NCBI GenBank assembly: GCA_049610565.1
Contig: JBMYZR010000001.1
Location: 88,643 to 152,642, forward strand
Direction: 5' to 3'
Length of the DNA: 64,000 nucleotides
DNA from: UBA8752 sp049610565
GTDB lineage: Bacteria; Bacteroidota; Bacteroidia; Flavobacteriales_D; Sanyastnellaceae
How positions within the stretch are numbered: position 1 is the stretch's first letter; each line of letters begins with the position of its first letter. This document shows, piece after piece, positions 8,443 through 16,777 of the stretch. A model generated the notes under the pieces. The model ran no database searches. It had not been told where the DNA came from and saw nothing but the letters and a program-made list of their open reading frames with translations. A program made the translations under genes and the position numbers.

Positions 8443-9450
8443 ATGAGTTCCCCCCAGACTGCCGCCATCACCGCCGTGCATGGCTGGCTTCCCGAGGACA
8501 TCCTCTCCAACGCCGACCTCGAAAAGATGGTCGACACCAACGACGAGTGGATCCGTACCCGCACCGGAATCAGCGAGCGCCGCATCCTGAAGGATCCGGA
8601 GAAGGCCACCTCCGACATGGCCTGCGAGGTCATCAAGGGCCTCTGCGCCCAGCGGGGCATCACCCCCGAGGAAGTGGACCTGGTCATCGTCGCCACGGTC
8701 ACCCCCGACATGTTCTTCCCCTCGACCGCTCAGCTCGCCTGCCACAAGGCCGGAGCGAGCAATGCTTGGGGCTTCGACCTGAGCGCGGCGTGCAGCGGAT
8801 TCCTGTTTGCCCTGCGGACCGGAAGCCAATTCGTGGCCAACGGGACCCATTCCAAGGTCATCGTCGTCGGAGCGGACAAAATGAGCTCCATCGTGGACTA
8901 CACCGACCGCACCACATGCGTCCTCTTCGGGGATGCCGCATCCGGCGTCCTGCTCGAGGCCGACCCGAGTGGCGCCACGGGCATCCAGGATGCCATCCTC
9001 CGCAGCGACGGGGCCGGGGGCCAATACCTGCGGATGCAGGGGGGCGGATCGCTCAACCCCTCCAGCCACGAGACGGTGGACAACAAGCTGCACTACATCG
9101 AGCAGGATGGTCGTCCCGTCTTCAAGGCGGCCGTCACCTCCATGGCCGATGTGAGCTACGAGATCATGGAGCGCAACGGGCTCACCGCCGACGACGTGTC
9201 GTGGCTCGTGCCGCACCAGGCCAACCTCCGCATCATCGACGCGACCGCCAACCGCATGGGCGTGGGCCGCGACAAGGTGATGATCAACATCGAGAAATAC
9301 GGCAACACCACGGCCGCCACGATTCCCCTCTGCCTGTGGGAGTGGCGCAACCGGCTCACCCCAGGCGAGAACCTCATCCTCAGCGCCTTCGGCGGCGGCT
9401 TCACATGGGGCAGCATCTGGCTCAAGTGGGCCATGGAGCCCGAAGCCTGA
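8443..9450 (+). CDS. fabH: beta-ketoacyl-ACP synthase III (FabH)
   Basis: 335 residues. The active-site cysteine is C117 in DLSAACSGF, with the catalytic His in WLVPHQANLRII and Asn in KYGNTTAATIP near residues 260-290. The N-terminal DTNDEWIRTRTGI is the FabH hallmark. The enzyme condenses an acyl-CoA primer with malonyl-ACP to start fatty-acid synthesis, and in this phylum probably uses branched primers as well as acetyl-CoA. It is expressed from its own promoter and precedes accB and accC, whose product pathway supplies malonyl-CoA. Confidence 0.96.
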   Translation: MSSPQTAAITAVHGWLPEDILSNADLEKMVDTNDEWIRTRTGISERRILKDPEKATSDMACEVIKGLCAQRGITPEEVDLVIVATVTPDMFFPSTAQLACHKAGASNAWGFDLSAACSGFLFALRTGSQFVANGTHSKVIVVGADKMSSIVDYTDRTTCVLFGDAASGVLLEADPSGATGIQDAILRSDGAGGQYLRMQGGGSLNPSSHETVDNKLHYIEQDGRPVFKAAVTSMADVSYEIMERNGLTADDVSWLVPHQANLRIIDATANRMGVGRDKVMINIEKYGNTTAATIPLCLWEWRNRLTPGENLILSAFGGGFTWGSIWLKWAMEPEA

Positions 9451-9484
9451 ACCCCCGAAATCCCGGGGCCACCGAATTACCGGT

Positions 9485-9492
9485 TACCTTGG
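9485..9492 (+). promoter_or_regulatory. candidate -7 box of accB-accC
   Basis: TACCTTGG, 37 bases before the accB ATG at 9530 and 34 bases after the fabH stop. One position differs from TAnnTTTG. accBC could alternatively be co-transcribed with fabH. Confidence 0.4.
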
Positions 9493-9529
9493 CCCCTTGG
9501 AAACAGCGGATCAAACTGAACCATTGACC

Positions 9530-10069
9530 ATGACCCAGGACGAAATCCAAGACCTCATCAAGTTCGTCGCCAAGTCCGGCGTGAACGAAGTCGAGATCGA
9601 ACGCAAGGACTTCAAGATTACCATCAAGAGCTCCGGCGTCCCCAACAAGCGCGGCAGAGCCGCCGCCGCTCCCGAACCCCAAGCCGTGCACATGGCGATG
9701 CCCGCCGCCATGCCGATGCAGATGCCGATGCAGGCCGCGATGCCTGCCGCTCCGGCGCCTGCCCCGGCTCCGGCCGCCGCGCCTGCAGCCCCGGCCGCGG
9801 AACCGGCTGCCCCGGCCGCTGACGCCAACCTTGTGGAGGTGAAGAGCCCCATGATTGGCACCTTCTATCGCAAGCCGTCGCCGGACAAGGACAACTTCGT
9901 CGACGTCGGATCGGCCATCAAGGTCGGCGACACCGTGTGCGTGATCGAAGCCATGAAGCTGTTCAACGAGATCGAAAGCGAAGTCTCCGGACGCATCGTG
10001 AAGATTCTCGTGGACGACAACAGCCCGGTCGAGTACGACCAGCCGCTCTTCCTCGTGGAACCGGCCTGA
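9530..10069 (+). CDS. accB: biotin carboxyl carrier protein of acetyl-CoA carboxylase
   Basis: 179 residues. An N-terminal helical region is followed by a long Ala/Pro/Met-rich hinge at about residues 43-100. The C-terminal biotinyl domain has the biotinylation lysine K143 in VIEAMKLFNE and the thumb motif SPMIGTFYRKPSP. Biotin on this domain shuttles carboxyl groups from AccC to the carboxyltransferase. The hinge is longer and more alanine-rich than in E. coli. An in-frame TTG at 9497 would extend into unconserved sequence, so the ATG at 9530 is taken. Confidence 0.96.
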   Translation: MTQDEIQDLIKFVAKSGVNEVEIERKDFKITIKSSGVPNKRGRAAAAPEPQAVHMAMPAAMPMQMPMQAAMPAAPAPAPAPAAAPAAPAAEPAAPAADANLVEVKSPMIGTFYRKPSPDKDNFVDVGSAIKVGDTVCVIEAMKLFNEIESEVSGRIVKILVDDNSPVEYDQPLFLVEPA

Positions 10070-10100
10070 GCCCTCCGGCCAGGCCCCATCGATTCTCGAC

Positions 10101-11435
10101 ATGTTCAAGAAAATCCTGATCGCCAACCGCGGTGAGATTGCCCTCCGGGTGATCCGCACCTGCAAGGAAATGGGCATCAAGACCGTGGCGGTGTACTCCA
10201 CCGCGGACGCCGAGAGCCTCCATGTCCGGTTCGCCGACGAAGCCGTGTGCATCGGCCCGGCGCCGAGCGTGAAGAGCTACCTCAACATTCCCAACATCAT
10301 CGCCGCCGCGGAGATCACCAATGCGGACGCGATTCACCCGGGATACGGCTTCCTCTCGGAGAACGCCCAATTCTCCCGCGTCTGTGGCGAGAATGACATC
10401 AAGTTCATCGGCGCCTCCCCGGAGATGATCGAGGCCATGGGCGACAAGGCGTCCGCCAAGGCCACCATGGCCGCCGCCGGCGTCCCGACCATCCCCGGCA
10501 GCGAAGGCATCCTCGACAGCCTCGAAGAGGCCCTCGCCTGCGCCAAGGAGATCGGTTACCCCGTCATGCTGAAGGCCACCGCCGGTGGTGGAGGCCGGGG
10601 CATGCGCGTCTGTCACAACGACGACGACACCGCCGACGCCTGGGACACCACCCGCCGCGAGGCTGGGGCTGCCTTTGGCAACGACGGCATGTACATGGAG
10701 AAGTTCGTGACGGAGCCCCGCCACATCGAGATCCAGATCGCCGGCGACAAAAACGGCAAGTGCTGTCACCTCTCCGAGCGCGATTGCTCCATCCAGCGCC
10801 GCCACCAGAAGCTCGTCGAGGAAACCCCGTCGCCATTCATGACCGACGACCTCCGCGAGAAGATGGGCCAAGCCGCCATCGCCGCGGGTGAGGCCGTCAA
10901 ATACGAGGGCGTGGGCACCGTGGAATTTCTGGTCGATGCCGACCGGAACTTCTACTTCATGGAGATGAACACCCGGATTCAGGTCGAGCACACCATCACC
11001 GAGGAGGTGGTCGATTACGACCTGATCAAGGAGCAGATCAAACTCGCCCATGGCGACCCGATCTCCGGACGGAACTATTACCCCAAGATGCACGCCATCC
11101 AGTGCCGCATCAACGCCGAGGATCCCGACCGCAACTTCGCGCCGAGCCCCGGCACAGTCACCGATTACCACGGACCGGGCGGACACGGCATCCGGATTGA
11201 CACCCACGTCTACGCCGGCTACCGCATCCCCCCGCATTACGACAGCATGGTCGCCAAGCTCATCGTGGTCGCGCAGACCCGGGAAGAGGCCATCACCAAG
11301 ATGCAGCGTGCACTGGATGAGTACATCATCGAGGGCGTCAAGACGACCATCCCCTTCCACCAGAAGCTGATGCGCCACGACCGGTTCCGCAGCGGGGACT
11401 TCACCACGAAGTTCCTCGAGGAGGAGACGGTCTGA
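10101..11435 (+). CDS. accC: biotin carboxylase subunit of acetyl-CoA carboxylase
   Basis: 444 residues, matching E. coli AccC. The N-terminal biotin carboxylase fold begins MFKKILIANRGEIALRVI. The ATP-grasp domain contains the glycine-rich loop KATAGGGGRGMR (about residue 160) and the catalytic EMNTRIQVEHTITEE (about 290). The enzyme carboxylates the biotin on AccB with ATP and bicarbonate. It lies 31 bp after accB and ends at a strong terminator shared with the convergent rfaE2 operon. Confidence 0.97.
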   Translation: MFKKILIANRGEIALRVIRTCKEMGIKTVAVYSTADAESLHVRFADEAVCIGPAPSVKSYLNIPNIIAAAEITNADAIHPGYGFLSENAQFSRVCGENDIKFIGASPEMIEAMGDKASAKATMAAAGVPTIPGSEGILDSLEEALACAKEIGYPVMLKATAGGGGRGMRVCHNDDDTADAWDTTRREAGAAFGNDGMYMEKFVTEPRHIEIQIAGDKNGKCCHLSERDCSIQRRHQKLVEETPSPFMTDDLREKMGQAAIAAGEAVKYEGVGTVEFLVDADRNFYFMEMNTRIQVEHTITEEVVDYDLIKEQIKLAHGDPISGRNYYPKMHAIQCRINAEDPDRNFAPSPGTVTDYHGPGGHGIRIDTHVYAGYRIPPHYDSMVAKLIVVAQTREEAITKMQRALDEYIIEGVKTTIPFHQKLMRHDRFRSGDFTTKFLEEETV

Positions 11436-11455
11436 CCGCGGTTTCCACGACATCG

Positions 11456-11481
11456 AAAAGGGCCCTTCCGGGGCCCTTTTT
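11456..11481. terminator. bidirectional intrinsic terminator between accC and rfaE2
   Basis: A perfect 10-bp stem, AAAAGGGCCC (11456-11465) with GGGCCCTTTT (11471-11480), has loop TTCCG. The stem has As on one side and Ts on the other, so it can stop transcription in both directions. It lies 20 bp after accC and 29 bp after the end of rfaE2. Confidence 0.85.
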
Positions 11482-11509
11482 CGTGCGCGCCGTTTGTCGG
11501 GTCGCTGAG

Positions 11510-12019
11510 TCAGCCTTTGAGTTTGGCCGCGATGGCCGTGGTGCTTCTCCCCGGCACGAGGTCGATGGTGGACACCCGGCCACCGTTGGCACGCACTTCG
11601 GCACTGCCCACGATGTAGCGGGGATCAGCCGAATCGGTGCAGTCCGCGTCATAGTCGCCGCCCTTGACGAGCACATCGGGCTGGACCGCCTGGATCAATT
11701 CCAGCGGCGTGTCCTCACCGAACAGAATGACCCCAGCCACCGAACGAAGTCCCGCCACCACGAAGGCGCGGTCCGCCTCCGGCACGATCGGCCGGTCGTC
11801 TCCTTTTCCGAGACGGCGCACGCTGGCGTCGTCATTGACCCCGACCACGAGCACGTCGCCCAACCGGGCTGCCGCCTCGAGGTAGGTCACATGGCCGCGG
11901 TGGAGCAGGTCGAACACGCCGTTGGTGAAGACCACGGTTTGGCCGGCCTCACGCCACTCGGCGCATTGGTCAGCCATGGCCTGCCGGTCGAGGATGCGGT
12001 CCTGGGCCTCCATGGTCAT
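11510..12019 (-). CDS. rfaE2: D-glycero-beta-D-manno-heptose 1-phosphate adenylyltransferase (RfaE domain II type)
   Basis: 169 residues. It is a stand-alone cytidylyltransferase-fold protein with the nucleotide-binding motif FTNGVFDLLHRGHVTYLE, whose HRGH corresponds to HxGH, near residue 35. LVKGGDYD and a conserved C-terminal GRSTT also match the RfaE2 family. It makes ADP-heptose for the LPS core; the kinase half (RfaE1) is separate and not in this window. ATG 12019 is taken, with an alternative ATG two codons later. It overlaps the UPF0104 gene by 4 bp at the end of the panD operon. Confidence 0.92.
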   Translation of the reverse strand: MTMEAQDRILDRQAMADQCAEWREAGQTVVFTNGVFDLLHRGHVTYLEAAARLGDVLVVGVNDDASVRRLGKGDDRPIVPEADRAFVVAGLRSVAGVILFGEDTPLELIQAVQPDVLVKGGDYDADCTDSADPRYIVGSAEVRANGGRVSTIDLVPGRSTTAIAAKLKG

Positions 12020-13023
12020 TCGGCCTCCTGGAACTCGGGCTTCGACTTCTTCAGTCCCGCCGCCACCAGGAAGAGGTAGCCCAATCCGCCGGTGGTGATG
12101 ATCATGCCGGTCTGGGCGGCCCAGATGACATTGGCCGTGGCCAACCCCAGCACCCCGCCGTACCCCAGCGCGATGAAGGCGAATTGCACGGCGAGCTGGT
12201 AGCTGCCGATGCCGCCCGGGGAGGGCAGCACCATTCCGAATCCCCCCGCCATCATGACGAAGAGCGACTGACCGGCAGTCAGATCGTCCAGCGCGTCAAT
12301 GCCGCGGAACACGACGAACGCCATGAGGAAGTACATGCTCCAGATGAAGAAGGTGTGCCCGAGGAACGCCCACTTGCGCTTCATGTGGCGAACGCTGCCG
12401 AGTCCCCTGCCGATGCCGGCAATGAAGCCGAAGACCTTGGCGAAGAAGGGCACCTGTGCCAAGGACTCCCGCCGGATCCACATGCCCACCGCGGCCAGGA
12501 CGAACACCGCACCGGCGCCGGCGATCCAGGGAAGCACGCCCCCTCCCCCGGGCAGGGAAAAGGACTGGCTGAAGGCGATGAAGCTGTCGAGGTTCAGGAA
12601 CAGAGCCACGGCCGTGAGGACGAACAGCAGAGCGAAGTCCACCACGCGCTCGGAGATGACGGTCCCAAACAGCTCGTCCACCGGAATGCCGTCGGTCTGG
12701 TTCAAGGCGCCGCACCGGGCGAGCTCTCCGCTGCGCGGCACGAACGTGTTGGAGAAGTAGCTGAAGGCCACGGCGTGAACGCTGTTCCATCGGCTCGGCC
12801 TGTGTCCCAGCGGCTCCAACAGGATCAGCCAGCGCAGTCCGCGGCTGACGATGGCGAGGTAGCCCATCAGGAAGCTGGCGGCGATGCTCCATCCGCTGGC
12901 GCTGCGCATGTCGGCCCACAACGCGTCCGGATCTTCCACGGCACCCATGGCCAACCAGAACAGCAGCCCCCCGATGCCGAGCATCAGGGCATACTTGACG
13001 ACCTGGCCGATGCGGCCCTTCAT
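12016..13023 (-). CDS. UPF0104 / lysylphosphatidylglycerol synthase transmembrane-domain protein (first copy)
   Basis: 335 residues, almost entirely hydrophobic, with about eight membrane segments. It has the family's conserved regions SYFSNTFVPRSGELAR (about residue 98), ISERVVDF (about 130) and LPSPGGIGSYQLA (about 268). The family is related to the flippase half of MprF; its substrate in Bacteroidota is not known. The ATG at 13023 overlaps the panD stop by 4 bp. Together with panD and rfaE2 it forms a three-gene unit with overlapping ends. A second member is encoded at 16777..17853. Confidence 0.85.
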   Translation of the reverse strand: MKGRIGQVVKYALMLGIGGLLFWLAMGAVEDPDALWADMRSASGWSIAASFLMGYLAIVSRGLRWLILLEPLGHRPSRWNSVHAVAFSYFSNTFVPRSGELARCGALNQTDGIPVDELFGTVISERVVDFALLFVLTAVALFLNLDSFIAFSQSFSLPGGGGVLPWIAGAGAVFVLAAVGMWIRRESLAQVPFFAKVFGFIAGIGRGLGSVRHMKRKWAFLGHTFFIWSMYFLMAFVVFRGIDALDDLTAGQSLFVMMAGGFGMVLPSPGGIGSYQLAVQFAFIALGYGGVLGLATANVIWAAQTGMIITTGGLGYLFLVAAGLKKSKPEFQEAE

Positions 13024-13373
13024 CCTTGGATGCGGTTGGTGGCGGTGTCGGGGAACACCACGGTGGGCTTGAAGGTCCGGGCCTCCTCGATCTCCATGCT
13101 CGCGTAGGCGATCACGATCACGATGTCGCCCGGTTGGCAGCGCCGCGCAGCCGGACCGTTCAGGCACACCTGCCCGGTGCCGCGCTGGCCTTCGATGACG
13201 TACGTCTCGATGCGCTCCCCGTTGTTGCAGTTGACGATTTGGACCTTCTCCCCGATCACGAGGTCCGCGGCCTCAATCAGGTCCGGGTCCAATGTGATGC
13301 TCCCGATGTAGTTCAGGTCCGCCTCGGTGATGGTGATGCGGTGCAGCTTGGACCGCATGATGTCGATGCGCAT
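13020..13373 (-). CDS. panD: aspartate 1-decarboxylase precursor
   Basis: 117 residues. It matches the PanD proenzyme, with the self-cleavage site G24-S25 in NYIGSITLD at exactly the standard position; this confirms the ATG at 13373. Serine 25 becomes the pyruvoyl cofactor. The product, beta-alanine, feeds pantothenate and coenzyme A synthesis. It heads the operon with UPF0104 and rfaE2. The -7 box TAATTTCG ends 5 bases before the ATG. Confidence 0.96.
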   Translation of the reverse strand: MRIDIMRSKLHRITITEADLNYIGSITLDPDLIEAADLVIGEKVQIVNCNNGERIETYVIEGQRGTGQVCLNGPAARRCQPGDIVIVIAYASMEIEEARTFKPTVVFPDTATNRIQG

Positions 13374-13378
13374 GGCCG

Positions 13379-13386
13379 CGAAATTA
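13379..13386 (-). promoter_or_regulatory. candidate -7 box of panD-UPF0104-rfaE2
   Basis: TAATTTCG on the minus strand, 5 bases before the panD ATG. That ATG is independently fixed by the G24-S25 cleavage position, so the short spacing is reliable. Confidence 0.6.
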
Positions 13387-13400
13387 GGGCATGGAACGCC

Positions 13401-14984
13401 TCAGGGGCGCTGCGCGGAAATCAGGTACAACTCGGTCCTCCGGCTCCGCTCTGCGAGGCTCTCGGGACAGTCCACGCCCTCCGGACAGCGGACCATCGGC
13501 CGGTCCGACCCGTGCCCCTCGACCCGGATGCGCTGTGGCGGAACCCCGGCGAACTCCAGGTGGGTGGCCACCTGACGGGCGCGCTCCTTGGCCAAGCGCA
13601 CATTGTCCTGTGCGAGACCGTCCGGGCTGGCGTGGCCCATGACCAACACCTGCACGTCCTCCGCCTCGCGGCACGCCAGCGCCCAAGCCTTGAGGTCGAT
13701 GGACCCCTGCTTCGACACGGAGGGGCTTCCCACCGCATGGAACACCACCCAATCCGCAGGCCGATTGCCGGCGAGGAGGGGCGACAAGGCGGGCAAGCTG
13801 GACCGGTCGATGGCGTTGACCTCCCATCCTCCGATGGCCATGGCCGCGAGCAGGTTCAACCGCCACACGTCGCCCATCAGGGAGAACCGTTGAATGACCT
13901 GGCCAGCGCCGTCCGTCCATTCGGCCATCGCCGTGGCGCAGGACACGCCTGCCGGACGTTCCGCCACCCACCGCGTTCCCCGATCGACCGGCAAACCGTC
14001 CAGTGTCACGCGGCCATCGGCATCGCTCACCAGCTCTGTGACCGGCATGCCCGTTCCGGCATCCTCCAAGGTCCACCGCACACCGGCGATGGGCTCGCCC
14101 GCGCAGCGCACGGTCAGGGAATGGCCCGCGAGCCTGTCAGGCTCCCCCTCCGTCGTGTTCTCCCCTGCGGCTCGAGGCAAACCGCGGATCCACCACGGAT
14201 CAACCCCGCCTGCCCCGGACCGTCCATCGGTGGCCAGCCAGCCTCCCGACACCGGATGGGGAGCCAGTGCCCACTCGTCTCCCGGGGAATTCAATGCCGT
14301 CAGGATGTGGGCGCGGGCATAGTTTCCGCGGCGGGGAATGCGCGCGACATCGAAGCCCCCGGACCAAGCGCCCTCGAATTCGGAATGCACCAATCCGGCC
14401 GCATCGGGCCGCAAGGCCACCAGGAGATCCCCCTCCCGGCCCGATTGGACATCGAACATGGCAAACGCCGCTTCTCCTTTCCAGAATTCCAGAACCGGAA
14501 CGGGCCAAGGCGGCGTCCACAGCCCATCCGGCCGGCGGGCACTCAACCAGATGGTGAGCCGTTCGCGGTCCAGAGCGCTGATCACCGCCATGTCGGAAGC
14601 CGGGTCAATGTCCACGTGGAGAATCTCCCCCACATCGGCCCAGGCCGCATCGCGGGTGGGCACCCGCCCCCATGCCTTGGGCACGCCGGATGATCCGGGC
14701 CCTGCCTGCAGTTCGGCGATGCGGGTCGTGCCCTTGGCCCAATCCGGCCGCCCCCCGGTTTCGTCTGCGGTGGTCAGCAGGACGACTTGGCGTCCGTCCG
14801 TGCCGAGCACGAGTTCGTGGCCGGATGTGGCCCCTCCGGCCAGCCTCTGCCAATCGGATTCAGATGCCGGGCGCGTGCCCTGCGCCGCCCCCGGTGTCGA
14901 TTGCGCGTGCAACAGCGAACAGGCCGCCACCAGCAGCACGGCCAGACCGGACGGTCCAATCAGCAAGGCCCTCCAGTCGCTCAC
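13401..14984 (-). CDS. OmpA-family C-terminal domain protein with unassigned N-terminal half
   Basis: 527 residues. A hydrophobic N-terminal segment (about 10-28, probable signal peptide or lipobox-like AACSLLHA) precedes a ~350-residue region I cannot assign. A short carboxypeptidase-regulatory-like beta-sandwich may lie at about 285-360 (SLTVRCAGEPIAGVRWTLED). The last ~110 residues are an OmpA peptidoglycan-binding domain (MGHASPDG, NVRLAKERARQVATHLE, RVEGHGSDRP, RRTELYLI). The likely role is envelope anchoring to peptidoglycan. Start GTG 14984 overlaps the DUF3109 stop by 4 bp. Confidence 0.75.
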   Translation of the reverse strand: MSDWRALLIGPSGLAVLLVAACSLLHAQSTPGAAQGTRPASESDWQRLAGGATSGHELVLGTDGRQVVLLTTADETGGRPDWAKGTTRIAELQAGPGSSGVPKAWGRVPTRDAAWADVGEILHVDIDPASDMAVISALDRERLTIWLSARRPDGLWTPPWPVPVLEFWKGEAAFAMFDVQSGREGDLLVALRPDAAGLVHSEFEGAWSGGFDVARIPRRGNYARAHILTALNSPGDEWALAPHPVSGGWLATDGRSGAGGVDPWWIRGLPRAAGENTTEGEPDRLAGHSLTVRCAGEPIAGVRWTLEDAGTGMPVTELVSDADGRVTLDGLPVDRGTRWVAERPAGVSCATAMAEWTDGAGQVIQRFSLMGDVWRLNLLAAMAIGGWEVNAIDRSSLPALSPLLAGNRPADWVVFHAVGSPSVSKQGSIDLKAWALACREAEDVQVLVMGHASPDGLAQDNVRLAKERARQVATHLEFAGVPPQRIRVEGHGSDRPMVRCPEGVDCPESLAERSRRTELYLISAQRP

Positions 14985-15595
14985 CGGCCGGTCCCGTTGT
15001 CAGTTCGACCTTCACCGTTGCGCTGCGCTTCGTTCCATTGGGCCTCGGCCTCGCACGCTGCATCGTACCACGGCTGACCAAACTTGCGCACGAGGGCATC
15101 CTTGCAGAACCGCAGGATGCTGAGGTCCAGTCCGGTGCCGCACGCCACCGCTCCATCGCAGATGGGCCACCGGTGGTAGTTCACCGCAGTCAGGTCCTTG
15201 AGGTCCGTCAGGCGGATGGGGTACAAATGGCAGCTGATCGGTTTGCGCCAGGACAGCTCTCCCGCCATCCACGCCTGCTCAAACGAACACTTGGCGGTCC
15301 CGTCCTCGTCGAAGGTGGCGTAGACGCACTCACGGCCGTCGACGATGGGCGTCACGGCATCGCCGTCGCCATCCACGACGTGGAGACCCTCCCGCTCGAT
15401 CACGGCCAGGCTGTCCGGCTTGAGCCGGCCCTTGACCACATCGAAGGCGGCCTCGACCTCCGCGATCTCCTCCGGGGCCAGCGGCGCTCCGCTTTCCCCC
15501 TCGACGCAACACGCGCCCTTGCACGCCTTGAGATCACAACAGAATCGCCGGTCGAAAATCTCGGTGCTGAGCAGGGTGTCGTCAATCAGAATCAC
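14981..15595 (-). CDS. DUF3109 family cysteine-rich protein
   Basis: 204 residues beginning MILIDDTLLSTE from a GTG at 15595. The N-terminal third has the family's cysteine cluster, FCCDLKACKGACCVEGESGA, followed by further cysteines (CVYATF, CSFEQA, CHLYP, CDGAVACG). This pattern resembles YkgJ-type metal or Fe-S binding proteins. No biochemical role is known for the family. It is first in a two-gene unit with the OmpA-like gene and is divergent from the radical SAM gene with a 72-bp gap holding both -7 boxes. Confidence 0.85.
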   Translation of the reverse strand: MILIDDTLLSTEIFDRRFCCDLKACKGACCVEGESGAPLAPEEIAEVEAAFDVVKGRLKPDSLAVIEREGLHVVDGDGDAVTPIVDGRECVYATFDEDGTAKCSFEQAWMAGELSWRKPISCHLYPIRLTDLKDLTAVNYHRWPICDGAVACGTGLDLSILRFCKDALVRKFGQPWYDAACEAEAQWNEAQRNGEGRTDNGTGR

Positions 15596-15600
15596 GGCGA

Positions 15601-15608
15601 CCAATTTA
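15601..15608 (-). promoter_or_regulatory. candidate -7 box of DUF3109
   Basis: TAAATTGG on the minus strand, 5 bases before the GTG start at 15595. It is an imperfect match to TAnnTTTG but has the same spacing as its neighbours. Confidence 0.45.
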
Positions 15609-15654
15609 CGGGGGCCGGATGCGCAAAACCGCGATGTGTGCGCGGTGCCCGGGG

Positions 15655-15662
15655 TAACTTGC
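15655..15662 (+). promoter_or_regulatory. candidate -7 box of the radical SAM operon
   Basis: TAACTTGC ends 5 bases before the GTG at 15668. It is the only candidate upstream of the five-gene operon 15668-20814. Confidence 0.45.
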
Positions 15663-15667
15663 ACACG

Positions 15668-16777
15668 GTGATTTCCCCGGTGTCCATCCCCCCCTCTCGG
15701 ACGACCGCCCGAAGCGCGTTCTCCCGCGCCCGGGCCCGGCTTGGCGACCGGTGGCGCCGCGTGGCCGTCCTCAATCCAACCCGGTTGGCCAACGCCCTGC
15801 GGCTGAGGCGCTCCTTCTCCCGCTCCCTCACCGCACGGGATGCCGGGTCGACCCTGCCCGAATTGACGGCGTGGCCCATGAGCCTGAGCGTGGAGCCCAC
15901 CACATCCTGCAACCTGCGCTGCCCAGAATGCCCCAGTGGCCTGAGGTCCTTCACGCGGCCCACGGGCATGCTGGATCCCGACCGGCTGTCGGACCTGCTC
16001 CTCGGGCCGGAAGGCCTCGCGAGGGAATTGGTCTACCTCAACCTCTATTTCCAAGGGGAACCCTATCTCCACCCCGGCATGGATGACCTCGTCCGGGTCG
16101 GCAAGCAAGCCGGCCTGTATGTGAGCACGTCCACCAATGCGCACTTCATTGACGGCGACCGGGCGAGGAGCCTGGTCGACAGCGGGATTGATCGGCTCAT
16201 CATCTCGATCGACGGCGCGGACCAGGACGCCTACTCCAGCTATCGGGTGGGGGGCAAATTGGAGAAGGTGCTCGCCGGCACCCGAGCCGTGCTTGAGGCC
16301 AAGGCCGAGAAAGGAAGCCGCACCCCGCATGTCGTCTGGCAGTTCCTCGTGGTGGGCACCAACGAACACCAGTTGGGCCAACTGCAGGACATGGCCGCTG
16401 AATACGGGGTGGACGAATTCGTGGTGAAGACGGCCCAGCTCGATGCGCCCGAAGACGGCCACCCGCTACTGACCCGGGACCCCAAACTCAGGCGGTACGA
16501 CCGTTCCCCCGATGGCCGGTGGACCTTGCGCAACCCCCTCCTCGACCAATGCTGGCGCATGTGGCAGGGGGCCGTGGTCACGTGGGACGGACAAGTCGTG
16601 CCGTGCTGTTTCGACAAGGATGCCGCCCACGCCATGGGAACGGCCACCGATGGGGCTTCATTCCGCACCCTCTGGCACGCGGACCGCTATCACCGGTTCC
16701 GAAACGCCATCTTCACCCACCGCGCCGGCATGGACATGTGCCGGAATTGCACGGAAGGCACCCAAGTCTGGGCCTGA
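15668..16777 (+). CDS. radical SAM/SPASM domain protein
   Basis: 369 residues from GTG 15668. The radical SAM cluster motif CNLRCPEC (Cys 81, 85, 88; CxxxCxxC) is followed by a TIM-barrel-like region. A C-terminal SPASM-type auxiliary cluster region has cysteines in WRMWQG..VPCCFDKD and in MDMCRNCTEG. The ~65-residue arginine-rich N-terminal extension is unusual and hydrophilic. SPASM enzymes modify peptides or act on cofactors and sugars, but no precursor peptide was seen nearby. Its TGA overlaps the ATG of the UPF0104 membrane gene by one base, so a membrane-linked function is possible (inference). Confidence 0.85.
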   Translation: MISPVSIPPSRTTARSAFSRARARLGDRWRRVAVLNPTRLANALRLRRSFSRSLTARDAGSTLPELTAWPMSLSVEPTTSCNLRCPECPSGLRSFTRPTGMLDPDRLSDLLLGPEGLARELVYLNLYFQGEPYLHPGMDDLVRVGKQAGLYVSTSTNAHFIDGDRARSLVDSGIDRLIISIDGADQDAYSSYRVGGKLEKVLAGTRAVLEAKAEKGSRTPHVVWQFLVVGTNEHQLGQLQDMAAEYGVDEFVVKTAQLDAPEDGHPLLTRDPKLRRYDRSPDGRWTLRNPLLDQCWRMWQGAVVTWDGQVVPCCFDKDAAHAMGTATDGASFRTLWHADRYHRFRNAIFTHRAGMDMCRNCTEGTQVWA

